From: Ardenticatena maritima
Lineage (GTDB): Bacteria > Chloroflexota > Anaerolineae > Ardenticatenales > Ardenticatenaceae
DNA length: 64,000 nucleotides
NCBI RefSeq assembly: GCF_001306175.1
Contig: NZ_LGKN01000003.1
Location: forward strand, 310,001-374,000
Direction of reading: 5' to 3'
Below are positions 26,353 through 35,537 of the stretch, piece after piece (position 1 is the first letter of the stretch; each line of letters starts with the position of its first letter). The notes under the pieces are model-generated. The model was not told where the DNA came from and did not search any database. It saw nothing but the letters and a program-made list of their open reading frames with translations. The translations under genes were made by a program, and so were the position numbers.

Positions 26353-27249
26353 TCAATGCAACATGCGTGGTGATGGCAAAGGATCTTCGTCATACACTGA
26401 GACCCCCAACGTATGCACCACCTCAAGGATGGTCTGGATGGTTTGGGGATCGAGTGTATTTCGCCAGGCAGCAAGATGTTTTGGGCTTGCCGGCCTGAGC
26501 AAGCGGTGTTGCACATGCCGCCATCGATGTTCATGCCAGGTATAACCAAGTTGGTGAAGAAGGGATTGCAATGTTTCTTGCGGTGAGCACACAAGATGCT
26601 CGTAAAAGACAATGGGGATATCAAATTGTTGTGCTAGTTGCATTCCAACCAGGTTTTCAATTGCCCAAAAGGCGGCACGATGTGCCCAAGCCCCTTGTAA
26701 ATGAGCAATCTGGTTGACATACGGTTGGAGGTAGTCCTCAACAAGAAGGCTATCTTCCAGGAATTCCTGGGCGTTCATGAACCATCCAAGGCGCGCTTGA
26801 CTGCTCACAACAGCACATGGATGGCGTATGAGAAAAATAATTGGTACATCAAAATGGGATTTGAGCCATCCCAGAAGGAGTGTCGCACGAATCGATTTGA
26901 TGATTCGCGCTTGAAAAGGTGAGCGAATCATCTGTTGCAAGCGATGCCATTTCCATCGCCATCGTGAAGTGGTATAGCCTACATCCAGCCAGGGGGAATG
27001 CACTTTCCCCGTCTGAATGATCTGAACAAATGTAGCCCACGAGGGTGCGTGCTGTGTCGCGCGAAGATAGGGGCGACTGTTTGAATGTTTGATTGGTGGG
27101 TGTAGGTTGGGGAGGTTGACGTACTCTGGGTGAAGCGGCTCAAAGCAAATTTCACCATCGAGAAGCGTCGCCAAGACGCGCTGTAGCCAGGTTGTGCCGC
27201 TTCGGCCACTACCGATAAGCCAAAGAACGCGTTGATTGTTGGTTGACAT
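26353..27249 (-). CDS. Sulfotransferase (paralogue of the neighbouring gene)
   Basis: A 298-residue PAPS-dependent sulfotransferase with GSGRSGTTW at residues 13-21 and FLIRHPCAVVSSQ as the 3'-phosphate site. It resembles its downstream neighbour along its whole length: both share FEPL then a Pro-rich PP segment, SRPYL and AFWAIDNL/AFWAIENL. This indicates a tandem duplication followed by divergence. It is the first gene of the pair. No strong ribosome binding site is visible upstream. Confidence 0.9.
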   Translation of the reverse strand: MSTNNQRVLWLIGSGRSGTTWLQRVLATLLDGEICFEPLHPEYVNLPNLHPPIKHSNSRPYLRATQHAPSWATFVQIIQTGKVHSPWLDVGYTTSRWRWKWHRLQQMIRSPFQARIIKSIRATLLLGWLKSHFDVPIIFLIRHPCAVVSSQARLGWFMNAQEFLEDSLLVEDYLQPYVNQIAHLQGAWAHRAAFWAIENLVGMQLAQQFDIPIVFYEHLVCSPQETLQSLLHQLGYTWHEHRWRHVQHRLLRPASPKHLAAWRNTLDPQTIQTILEVVHTLGVSVYDEDPLPSPRMLH

Positions 27250-27363
27250 GGGCTCGCAACACCAGATGTCTCAAGGATAGCAAACCACTATCATATGAGA
27301 AAGGCGTCTTTCGTCAACAGAATTTTCAATAAAAGAAGTGGGGGGATACGTGTTAGGGGCTTT

Positions 27364-28821
27364 TTACCTTTTCTGGAACATAAGATGGAGTATGTGTGTG
27401 GTGGTCTCTTGAACAGCCGCATCGGCGCTGATGCGTACACCCGCTACCCACAAAATGCGATCGTTGGCGTCAACAAGCAGTGGGAGAGCATCGCGGACAG
27501 CCTGCGGCACTTTTTGCGCCGTGAGAAAATCGGCCAGATTGACATCGCCCGGCATGCCCAAGGGGTGAAAGCGGTCGCCTTTTTGACGTGTGCGGAGCCG
27601 CACGGGGAAGTGAATGCGATTGGCGTCAAGGAAGGCTTGCCAGCGGTCTGTGTTCTCGAAAGGCGAAACGTCCAAAGCCTCTCGAGGTATGGTGCGCAAT
27701 GTCAGCGTCCAGTCTCCAATGGTGAAAGTGGCATTGGTATCGAGGGGAGGTGTCATTGGTTCGGACAATTGCGGCCACTCTTGCACAACGGGGTCGCTTT
27801 CGATGCGAATCTGGTCGTATTCGCGGCGAAGCATGAGATGCCCTGGTAAGGTGGCCTGCGCCCCAGTTTCACCGTGGGTGGCGATGAAAAGCGCGTTGGT
27901 GATATGGTCCCATGCCACATCGCGGAGCAGTGGGCGCAATGTGAACAGAGCGCGCCGCACAAGCCGACGTTGAAGTGCCGGGTGTAGCGCCAAAAACGCG
28001 TCGCGCGGGAATGTGATGCTACCTGGATGGATTTGGGCAAGTTGCTCCCAGGCGGTGTTGACCGCCTGCTGGATGAAGTCCCAGTCAACGGCCAGTGTTT
28101 CGGCGGTGCGCGCCAGACGTGTGCGCAGTTGGGGTTGATATTCACGTTCCAAAAGCGGCAGCAGTTCGTGACGCAGGCGGTTCCGATGAAATGCCGTGTC
28201 GAAGTTGGTTTCATCTTGAACCGGATGCAGCCCCTTGCGTTCAAGATAGGCTTCGATGTCGCGCCGAGGGGTGAAGAGGAGGGGGCGTACAAGATCAACA
28301 GGCGGTTCTGCCGGCGTATCTGGTTCACGGGGGGGCAATACAAGGCGGCTGCGTGCAAGCATGCCTTTCAAACCGCTGAGCCCCGCACCACGCAGGAAAT
28401 GCATCAGCACCGTTTCAGCCTGGTCGTCGGCGGTATGCCCTGTTGCGATGACGGTTGCTTGTGTGGCGCGGGCGACCTGCGCGAGAAACTGATAGCGCAC
28501 TTCGCGGGCGGCTTCTTCCAGGCTCAAGCGGTGTGCTTTGGCATAGGCACGCACATCTTGCCGTTCGCGCACGCAAAACAGCCCCAGTTGCGCGGCAATA
28601 CGTCCCACAAAAGCGGCGTCTTCACGCGATGTGGGGCGCAGGGCATGGTCGAGATGGGCGACAATAAGCGTGAGGTCCCAGTGTGTGCGCAAGGTGTGCA
28701 AAATGTGCAGAAGCGCCAGGCTGTCGGGGCCGCCGCTTACAGCGACAACAACCCGCTCGCCTTGGCGGAGCAGGTTCAATCGTTGTATGACCTGCTTGAC
28801 GGTTTGTTCCAGGGCGTCCAT
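27364..28821 (-). CDS. tilS: tRNA(Ile)-lysidine synthase
   Basis: A 485-residue enzyme that converts C34 of the AUA-reading tRNA(Ile) to lysidine. The PP-loop SGGPDSLALLH is at residues 30-40, followed by HLDHALRP and ATGHTADDQAETVLMHFLRGAG. The C-terminal TilS domain has RTRQKGDRFHPLGMPG. The full two-domain length fits the family. AGGAAAAGGG precedes the ATG. It lies 9 bp downstream of hom and is cotranscribed with it. Confidence 0.96.
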   Translation of the reverse strand: MDALEQTVKQVIQRLNLLRQGERVVVAVSGGPDSLALLHILHTLRTHWDLTLIVAHLDHALRPTSREDAAFVGRIAAQLGLFCVRERQDVRAYAKAHRLSLEEAAREVRYQFLAQVARATQATVIATGHTADDQAETVLMHFLRGAGLSGLKGMLARSRLVLPPREPDTPAEPPVDLVRPLLFTPRRDIEAYLERKGLHPVQDETNFDTAFHRNRLRHELLPLLEREYQPQLRTRLARTAETLAVDWDFIQQAVNTAWEQLAQIHPGSITFPRDAFLALHPALQRRLVRRALFTLRPLLRDVAWDHITNALFIATHGETGAQATLPGHLMLRREYDQIRIESDPVVQEWPQLSEPMTPPLDTNATFTIGDWTLTLRTIPREALDVSPFENTDRWQAFLDANRIHFPVRLRTRQKGDRFHPLGMPGDVNLADFLTAQKVPQAVRDALPLLVDANDRILWVAGVRISADAAVQETTTHILHLMFQKR

Positions 28822-28830
28822 ACCCTTTTC

Positions 28831-29868
28831 CTAGCCGCGTGGATTGGCGAGCAAAACGATGTCGCGCAGCATGGCGGCGGCGGTGGGTGTAGGGTCTTCT
28901 TCCTCGATAGCCAGGAAGATGCGCCCATTGATGTCGGTCTCAAAGACAACGCCCATTTGGTGCCCTTCGAGTATGGCAAGCGGATGGGTTTTCGGAAGAG
29001 CGCGTGGCGCGACACGCAAGCGGTATGTTCCATTTGCCTGCCGTTCTGCGCTCGCGACCAGCCGGATCGTCTGCCCGTTGGTTTCAGCATCCAGGAGTTG
29101 CTCGCGTGTGAGGTGTTCAATGCCTTCTACGTCAACATCGTGGCGTGTCGCGTGAATGTGCAAAATCGCGTTCGCCATGATGATGAGTTTGTTGGCGGCA
29201 TCCCACCCACTCACATCGAGCGTCGGGTCGGCTTCGGCGATGCCGGCGTGTTGGGCTTCACGCAAGGCTTCGTCAAACGAGCGCCCTTTACGCATTTCAC
29301 TGAGAATGTAGTTGGTGGTGCTGTTGACAATGCCTTCGATACGGGTGATGGTGGCATGGGCGAGGTCGTAGCGTCCGACATTGATAACAGGAAGTCCACC
29401 GCACACAGTGGCCGAAAAAGCAAGACGAGCATGGCGTTGATGGGCGATTTGCACCAGGTCACGGTAGGCGAGCACCAGGGGGGCCTTGTTGGCGGAAACA
29501 ACATCCCATCCGCGTTCAAGGGCGGTGCGCATTGCACTGAGCCCCGGTTCCCCCGTCTCAAGGTTGACCGGCGTGGCTTCCAGCAAGACAGCGTGCGTGC
29601 GCACATTTGCCATGACACCTTGAAGCGTCATGCCGCGTTGCCCATGTGGCGCTTCGGCGACCGAGCCGGAGCGCTGTTTGGCGTCGAGGAGTGCGGCAAT
29701 GTCAAGCCCGTTGAGGTTGAGTGCCGCTCCACGGCTATCCACGGCAGCGATGACACGTACCGTCAGGTTGTGGCGTTCGCGCAACAGGTCGGCTTGTGTT
29801 TGAAATAGGCGCAGCAGATGCCGCCCAACATGACCAACACCGTGCAAAACAACATCAATAGTCTGCAT
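28831..29868 (-). CDS. hom: Homoserine dehydrogenase, short form without ACT domain
   Basis: A 345-residue NAD(P)-dependent enzyme reducing aspartate semialdehyde to homoserine in threonine and methionine synthesis. The nucleotide site is GVGHVGRHLL. Catalytic-domain motifs are VVSANKAPL, CGGLPVIN, GIVNSTTNYILSEM and AEADPTLDVSGWDAANKL. It lacks the C-terminal ACT regulatory domain of longer homologues. ATG 29868 follows AAGGAG by 7 nt. The open frame continues upstream, but without similarity. tilS follows. Confidence 0.95.
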   Translation of the reverse strand: MQTIDVVLHGVGHVGRHLLRLFQTQADLLRERHNLTVRVIAAVDSRGAALNLNGLDIAALLDAKQRSGSVAEAPHGQRGMTLQGVMANVRTHAVLLEATPVNLETGEPGLSAMRTALERGWDVVSANKAPLVLAYRDLVQIAHQRHARLAFSATVCGGLPVINVGRYDLAHATITRIEGIVNSTTNYILSEMRKGRSFDEALREAQHAGIAEADPTLDVSGWDAANKLIIMANAILHIHATRHDVDVEGIEHLTREQLLDAETNGQTIRLVASAERQANGTYRLRVAPRALPKTHPLAILEGHQMGVVFETDINGRIFLAIEEEDPTPTAAAMLRDIVLLANPRG

Positions 29869-29962
29869 GGTTTGCTCCTTGTTGTCAGGGAATGCGGGTG
29901 TTTTGATTGTATGGGGCTTAGCGGAAAATGTAAACCTTGAGTAAGAGGGGCAAGAAGACGTT

Positions 29963-29990
29963 TTGGCGTGAAGGCGTGTTTTCGTATAAT
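29963..29990 (+). promoter_or_regulatory. Predicted promoter of the methyltransferase-glycosyltransferase operon
   Basis: TTGGCG (29963-29968), a 16-bp spacer and a perfect TATAAT (29985-29990). The predicted start near 29997 coincides with the first base of a hairpin. Confidence 0.6.
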
Positions 29991-29996
29991 GAACCC

Positions 29997-30019
29997 GCCC
30001 CACAGATGTGGGGCATCTT
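29997..30019 (+). promoter_or_regulatory. Terminator-like hairpin at the 5' end of the glycan operon transcript
   Basis: GCCCCAC (29997-30003) and GTGGGGC (30008-30014) with loop AGAT, followed by ATCTTTTT. It begins at the predicted transcription start and ends 24 bp before the methyltransferase ATG. It could act as an attenuator or stabilise the 5' end. Confidence 0.6.
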
Positions 30020-30042
30020 TTTGCACACATGGAGTGTATCGT

Positions 30043-31017
30043 ATGGCAAACGATGTAGAGCATCAATATTACGAATACCTCTATACACGTGGATACAGCC
30101 GCCCCGAAGCCTTGCAACGTGTTTTACAGGCCTATTTGCCGCTTTTTGAAGGGTATCCTCGTGTCGTTGATGTCGGATGTGGGCGCGGGGAGTTTCTCGC
30201 ACTGCTCGAAGCCAATGGGCATGAAGCCATTGGCGTTGATATTGACGAGGGCATGATAGAAGCGTGTCGTGCTCGTGGACTGACGGCGTATCATGCTGAC
30301 GCGATCGAGTGGTTAGAGGCGCAACCGCAAGCCTTCGATGCGGTTTTTTCAACCAATGTGGTAGAACATATGTCGCCTGAACAGGTGCAGGCGCTCATCC
30401 GTGCGGCGTACACTGCTTTGCGCCCAGGCGGTCTTTTGGTGATTGGGACTCCCAATGCGGCCTCGATTGTGGTGCATTTGCATGAATTTTGGCGCGACCC
30501 AACGCACGTGCGTCTCTATAGTTCCCAATTGCTGGAATTTTTCTTTTATGCTGCGGGATTTGAGGGGATAGAGAGCGGCTCTCTTGAGGTAACGAAGTGG
30601 GAAGGTATAGACAAAATACTCGGTGAACGCCCGCCGTTTCCCAAGAATTTGCCACACGGCACGTCCCTCCCATTTCCCGCGCTCGATGTCCCTACGCCGC
30701 CTCCCTTTGAGTGGCCGAACACGTGGCGCGGGCGTTTGTGGTCTATCCTTTTTCCGCGCTTGGGGCGTTGGCTTGCACCACTTTTTGTAGATATGCGCCG
30801 CCAATTATCTTTTCAGCACATGTATTTGCAAGCCATGGAAAACATCTTGCGCCACACTTGGGAACAGCAGCAAAGCCTTACACAGTATGCTGAAGCATTG
30901 GAGCGGTACACAGAACGCCTTGAACGCGCTATCCGCTGGCTTCATCCGCCGCGCGAGGTGTATGTAACAGGACGCAAGCCAGCCGATCCTGAGAAAAGCG
31001 AGGGGGCTCTTTCATGA
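30043..31017 (+). CDS. SAM-dependent methyltransferase
   Basis: A 324-residue class I methyltransferase. The SAM loop VVDVGCGRGEF is at residues 41-51. Motif II/III regions show GVDIDEGMIEACR, AVFSTNVVEHMSPEQV and LRPGGLLVIGTPN. A C-terminal coiled-coil-like segment (about 270-310) is unusual for the core fold. ATG 30043 follows GGAG by 8 nt. It leads a six-gene run whose other members make or move sugars, so glycan methylation is likely. Its stop overlaps the next start (ATGA). Confidence 0.87.
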   Translation: MANDVEHQYYEYLYTRGYSRPEALQRVLQAYLPLFEGYPRVVDVGCGRGEFLALLEANGHEAIGVDIDEGMIEACRARGLTAYHADAIEWLEAQPQAFDAVFSTNVVEHMSPEQVQALIRAAYTALRPGGLLVIGTPNAASIVVHLHEFWRDPTHVRLYSSQLLEFFFYAAGFEGIESGSLEVTKWEGIDKILGERPPFPKNLPHGTSLPFPALDVPTPPPFEWPNTWRGRLWSILFPRLGRWLAPLFVDMRRQLSFQHMYLQAMENILRHTWEQQQSLTQYAEALERYTERLERAIRWLHPPREVYVTGRKPADPEKSEGALS

Positions 31018-32240
31018 AAGCCGCAGTCGTCACCCCATTTATGCCTTGGCCTGCAGATACAGGTGGAAAACTGCGCTCATTCCATTTGTTGCGTGGGCTG
31101 GCGGAACGGGCGGATGTAGATCTCTTTACTGTGCACTATGGAGAACAACCGCCTGAGCCCGGACCACTTGCAGAGATGTGCGCACGTGTTGAGAGTATTC
31201 AATTGCGGCGGCGTTGGTCGCGCTATGAGCCTTACCGGCGCGCCCTGCGTCCATTACCGCGTTTATTGCAGCATTTCCATACAGCGCAAAGTTTGCTCTA
31301 TCTGCAAAGTGAATTGCTGCGCGGGTATGACTTGGTTGTCTGTGATGAATTAGCCATGTGGCCGTATGTGGCACATTTACCACATGTTGGTGTGCCACTG
31401 GTTTCGATTTTACATAAAATAGACTGGATGCATTATCGAGAGCTCGCGCAAGCCCGCCCCTGGGGGGTTGACAAAGTGCTGGATTGGGTGGAATCGGTGA
31501 AATTGAAACGTATGCTGCGTCAGGTGGCGCCTTTTTTTAATGGAGCCGTAGTCTGCTCGCCGGAGGATGAGGCGCTTTTGAAAGATTTGTATGCCGATGT
31601 CCCGACACGTGTCATTATCAATGGCGCTGATACCGATTTCTTTACGCCTGCCCAGCGCCAGCCGGCTGATGAGCCAACGATCATGTTTATGGGCACGATG
31701 TCCTACTATCCCAACATTGATGCTGTGCGCTATTTCTTTGATGAAATGTATGCTTTGTTGCAAACCCGTGTGCCCAATGTGCGCATTTTGATCGTGGGGC
31801 AAAATCCTGTGCCTGACATTCGCGCATTGGAAAAGCAATATGCGAATGTCATTGTCACCGGCAAGGTGCCCGATGTACGTCCTTATTTAGCGCAATCACA
31901 TGTCCTTATGGTGCCGTTGCGTCTCGGTGGGGGGACGCGCCTCAAAATTGTTGAGGCGATGGCGGCGGGCGTGCCGGTAGTGAGTACAAGCGTGGGCGCA
32001 CAGGGGTTATTGGATGTGGCCGAGGAAGGCGCTCTTGTGCTGGCTGATACCCCACACGCATTTGTCGAAGCGCTGGTGCGCCTTTTGCAAGCTCCCGCCG
32101 AAGAAATCACCGAGATGACGCGCAAGGCGCGCCGTATTGCGGAAGAACGCTATTCCTGGCGCAAACTTGGCGCCGATTTTGCCGATTTTTGCTTTGAGGT
32201 TGCCCAACACGCCAAACAACAGGTGCGGACGCATGTCTGA
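31014..32240 (+). CDS. Glycosyltransferase, GT4 type (sugar transferase of exopolysaccharide type)
   Basis: A 408-residue GT-B glycosyltransferase. It starts with VTPFMPWPADTGGKLRSFHLLRGLA and has FMGTMSYYPNIDAVRYF and a donor-binding LRLGGGTRLKIVEAMAAGVPVVSTSVGAQGL. This architecture resembles sugar transferases found in exopolysaccharide and exosortase-linked clusters. It overlaps its neighbours on both sides, which indicates tight translational coupling. Donor and acceptor are unknown. Confidence 0.9.
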   Translation: MKAAVVTPFMPWPADTGGKLRSFHLLRGLAERADVDLFTVHYGEQPPEPGPLAEMCARVESIQLRRRWSRYEPYRRALRPLPRLLQHFHTAQSLLYLQSELLRGYDLVVCDELAMWPYVAHLPHVGVPLVSILHKIDWMHYRELAQARPWGVDKVLDWVESVKLKRMLRQVAPFFNGAVVCSPEDEALLKDLYADVPTRVIINGADTDFFTPAQRQPADEPTIMFMGTMSYYPNIDAVRYFFDEMYALLQTRVPNVRILIVGQNPVPDIRALEKQYANVIVTGKVPDVRPYLAQSHVLMVPLRLGGGTRLKIVEAMAAGVPVVSTSVGAQGLLDVAEEGALVLADTPHAFVEALVRLLQAPAEEITEMTRKARRIAEERYSWRKLGADFADFCFEVAQHAKQQVRTHV

Positions 32241-33546
32241 ATCCATTGAACCTTTGACGATTGCTCTTATTTGCAACTTATACCCGCCTTACATTGTTGG
32301 TGGGAACGAAATTTTGGCGCGTGATGTAGCCGAAGCCTTGCGCGCCCGTGGGCACACAGTCCATATCCTGACCGGGTATGGTGAACAACTTCCCCGTGAT
32401 GGGTTCACGCATGGTGTGCTTGATATCAATTTGGACCGCAAGGAGGATCTGTTTTTAGGCGGTTTGCCATTGACGGCGGCGCGTGTGATGCGTTGGAAAA
32501 TTTTCAATACACGCACGTATCGCAACGTTCGCGCTACATTGGCGGCATTGCGCCCTGACATGGTCATCGCGTGGAATTTATACCAGGCTTCTATGTCGCC
32601 GTTGGCGGCGGCGCGTGGTGGCGATTGGCCTGTTGTGGCGCATCCGGCGGATAAATGGCTGGTGGCCGGCTTGTGGGATGTCGGTTTGCAAGTGCCGGTT
32701 CACAATCGCAAGCAACAGATGGCATTGACGTTGTTGCGCTCGGGTGTTCAGCCTGTGGTGCGCCGATTTGCCATGCCTGACTATGTGTTAGCCGTCTCTG
32801 AGTTTATTCGTCAACTTCATATCGCGCGCGGTTTTCCCGCTGAACAAAGCCTGGCGACGTATCTTGGTGTACCGGCGGATATGTTCGCTTACCGCGAACG
32901 CACATTCCCCGGTGAACGCCCCTGGCGGCTTGTGTTTGCGGCGCAATTGTGGCATGGCAAAGGTCCGCAAGTGGCAATTGAAGCTGTGGCACGCTTGCGT
33001 GCACGCAACGATATACCGCCGGTGATGCTGGATATTTACGGTTCCGGGACCGACAATTTCATGGCGTTCCTGCACAAGAAGATAGCCGATCTGGGTGTTG
33101 GCGATGTGGTGCGTGTGCATGGGTTTGTGCCGCGTGCGCAATTGGCGCGTGTCTTCCAAGAAGGTGATGTGTATCTCTTCTGCTCGATTTGGGATGAACC
33201 GTTTTCGGGAGGGTTGTTGGAGGCGCTGGCAACTGGAATCCCCACCATTGCCACAACCACAGGCGGCACACCAGAAGCGATTCGCGATGGCGAAAATGGC
33301 TTGCTTGTTCCCCCGGATGACCCCGCGGCGCTCGAACAGGCGCTTGTACGGCTCATGCACGATGCCGACTTGTACCACCGTTTGAGCCAAAATGGTGCTG
33401 CTGATGTGCGACATCGTTGGACATTCGATCGCTACATTGACCGCTTAGAGCGGGTATACACGGCGATTGTGCAAGCACATCGGCGTGGTGAACGCGCCAA
33501 CTTGGTGCGTTTGGCGGCACAGGTTGCGCCACACATTCATGGGTAG
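32233..33546 (+). CDS. Glycosyltransferase, GT4 type
   Basis: A 437-residue GT-B enzyme beginning LICNLYPPYIVGGNEILARDVAEAL, with LVFAAQLWHGKGPQVAIEAVARL and the donor-site SIWDEPFSGGLLEALATGIPTI. ATG 32233 lies 8 bp inside the preceding gene. An in-frame start about 96 bp upstream would overlap it deeply and is unlikely. It is the third gene of the operon. Confidence 0.9.
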   Translation: MSESIEPLTIALICNLYPPYIVGGNEILARDVAEALRARGHTVHILTGYGEQLPRDGFTHGVLDINLDRKEDLFLGGLPLTAARVMRWKIFNTRTYRNVRATLAALRPDMVIAWNLYQASMSPLAAARGGDWPVVAHPADKWLVAGLWDVGLQVPVHNRKQQMALTLLRSGVQPVVRRFAMPDYVLAVSEFIRQLHIARGFPAEQSLATYLGVPADMFAYRERTFPGERPWRLVFAAQLWHGKGPQVAIEAVARLRARNDIPPVMLDIYGSGTDNFMAFLHKKIADLGVGDVVRVHGFVPRAQLARVFQEGDVYLFCSIWDEPFSGGLLEALATGIPTIATTTGGTPEAIRDGENGLLVPPDDPAALEQALVRLMHDADLYHRLSQNGAADVRHRWTFDRYIDRLERVYTAIVQAHRRGERANLVRLAAQVAPHIHG

Positions 33547-33549
33547 CCT

Positions 33550-35514
33550 ATGACACGCTTGACGAGCCGCACAGCGTTGGGTGGCGCCTTGGCGGTGTTG
33601 GCGCTGGTCCATTGGGTGCTCATTGGACTGGCGGCGTGGGGCATGTTTCGCCAAGGCTGGTGGTTGGCGTGGCCTCTGCTGGTAGCTGCTGCGGGGCTTG
33701 CCGTGGTCGGGTGGTGGCGGTTAGCGCCACGTGAGCGGTGGACTGTGGCGGGATTGTCATTCGTAGTGCTCCTCTTTCTTCCCCCCGATACGAACATTGC
33801 TTTACATGGCGACGCCTCCATTTACGTGAATGAAGCCACCTGGATTGCACGCACAGGCGCTTTGCATGGTGTGTATGAGCCGCTGGCGCCCCTTTCCACC
33901 AGTGAGAGCGACCCCTTTTGGGTAGCCGATACCGAGCAAGCCCATCGTCGCGACCTGCGCTCGTATGATGGACTGCTCTATGGCGCCTGGTATATCCTGG
34001 ATCCGGCCACCATGCGTATCCACGTCAGCCGCCCCCCACTATGGAGTACCTGGCTGGCGTTCGTGTTCAAGTGGGGGGGCTTGCGTGCCATGTTGTTCAG
34101 CACACCGCTCTTTGCTCTTCTGGGGATATGGGCTGTGTATGCCGTCGCACGCCAGTTTGTGATGCGCTGGGCGGCAGTGGGGGGCGTCCTGTTGCTGGCG
34201 TTGAGCTTTCCGCAGGTGCATTTTGGGCGCATGGCGTATGCCGAAATTGTGGGGCAATTTTGGATGATGGCGGGCTGCGCCACGCTGTTGGTCTGGTTAC
34301 GCACGCGTGATGAGCGCTGGCTATGGCTGACCTTGTTGGCATGGACGACAACGTGGGCGGCGCGTCTCGATGCGTTGCTCTTGTTGCCCACGGTCGCGCT
34401 GGCGTTGTTTCTGGCAGGGCTTTGGCATGAGCGGGGACGCGCACCTTCGACTCTGCTTGTGCTGGTGGCGATGGTGTTCCTGCTGGGGGTGGGCACAAAT
34501 AGGGCGTATGTTGGCGCTACGTATGAACTCGTTGCGGCGCGATGGTGGTGGTTTGCATGGGCTGTGCTGGCGGCATTCTTGGGCTGTGTCGTCGCGTGGC
34601 CGGTGGGGTGGTTGTGGGGGAAACAAGTTGTTCGATGGATGGAGGCAGCTGCGCCGCTGTTTGTGTGGGGGGCCGTCGTAGCATGGTGTGGGCTTGTCGT
34701 GTGGGGAACGTTGCCCTTGGTGATTCCTGGCTGGGAAACCCCTGCGCCTTTGCAGGAAATTGTCTGGTTTACGGGATCGTACACGTCGCCCCTTTTCTTC
34801 TGGCTGGCGGGGTTAGGGTTGTTTGCGGTGGCATGTCGTGGTGTGCGCCTGCCGCAAGGGGTATTAGGGTTTTTACTCATCAGCCTGAGCGCAGTGTTCC
34901 TCACACGGTATACTTCCGCACCTGTCTACCCTGTCTCGATGCGCCGTTTGGTGAGTGATGTTCTCCCATTGATGGCGATCTTTATCGCTTGTGTATTTGA
35001 TGTTCTCTTGCAGATGCCACAACGCCGCTGGCGCTGGTTGGCTGGTGTTGTCATGTGTATAGCCATTTTGTGGGAAGGCGCCCTGAGCTGGCCACGTATG
35101 GACGTGGCGACGGGACAACAAACACCGGAAACCATTGCGCGTTTGGCAGAGAGTCTCCCCGCCGATGCCGTTATTTGGTTTGAAGCCCAGGATAACGATT
35201 CCTGGGTGGGGTGGTTGGCTGCACCACTGTATGCGTTTGATGGGCGGTGGGCGCTTCTTTTGGATAGCGACAGCCCTGATGCGCTCGCCTTGCGTCGGGC
35301 GGCTGATACCTATATCGCGTTGGGGCGTCCGTTGTACCTTGTAGCGCAAAAACCTGAACCGCCGCGTGCGCTCGTACCAGAAGGCTACACTGTCGAACAG
35401 GTTGCTCGCGATGTTTGGGCGTCCACGATGATTGGTCAACAGCGAGCCCCCTATCCGTTTCTCGTGTGGCAATTTGCTCATCCAATTTACGTGTATAGAC
35501 TCATACCGCGCTAG
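33550..35514 (+). CDS. Polytopic membrane protein, GT39-like
   Basis: A 654-residue membrane protein with about 12-13 hydrophobic segments. The first periplasmic loop has HGDASIYVNEATWIAR, with an acidic residue in the place used by GT-C enzymes, and later SRPPLWSTWLAFVFKW. A soluble tail starts near residue 520. The layout resembles dolichyl-phosphate-mannose-type (GT-C) glycosyltransferases, but similarity is weak. The start is 3 bp after the previous stop with no separate binding site, so translation is probably coupled. Confidence 0.75.
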   Translation: MTRLTSRTALGGALAVLALVHWVLIGLAAWGMFRQGWWLAWPLLVAAAGLAVVGWWRLAPRERWTVAGLSFVVLLFLPPDTNIALHGDASIYVNEATWIARTGALHGVYEPLAPLSTSESDPFWVADTEQAHRRDLRSYDGLLYGAWYILDPATMRIHVSRPPLWSTWLAFVFKWGGLRAMLFSTPLFALLGIWAVYAVARQFVMRWAAVGGVLLLALSFPQVHFGRMAYAEIVGQFWMMAGCATLLVWLRTRDERWLWLTLLAWTTTWAARLDALLLLPTVALALFLAGLWHERGRAPSTLLVLVAMVFLLGVGTNRAYVGATYELVAARWWWFAWAVLAAFLGCVVAWPVGWLWGKQVVRWMEAAAPLFVWGAVVAWCGLVVWGTLPLVIPGWETPAPLQEIVWFTGSYTSPLFFWLAGLGLFAVACRGVRLPQGVLGFLLISLSAVFLTRYTSAPVYPVSMRRLVSDVLPLMAIFIACVFDVLLQMPQRRWRWLAGVVMCIAILWEGALSWPRMDVATGQQTPETIARLAESLPADAVIWFEAQDNDSWVGWLAAPLYAFDGRWALLLDSDSPDALALRRAADTYIALGRPLYLVAQKPEPPRALVPEGYTVEQVARDVWASTMIGQQRAPYPFLVWQFAHPIYVYRLIPR

Positions 35515-35537
35515 AAGGGTACGGAAACGAGATTGAT

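Noticed and set aside
28027-29808. 593-codon plus-strand frame opposite tilS and hom
   Set aside because: It is a shadow of two well-conserved genes and has no binding site or motif.
28831-30117. Longer 428-residue version of homoserine dehydrogenase
   Set aside because: The extension overlaps the methyltransferase promoter and leader hairpin. MQTIDVVLHGVGHVG with AAGGAG upstream is the natural start.
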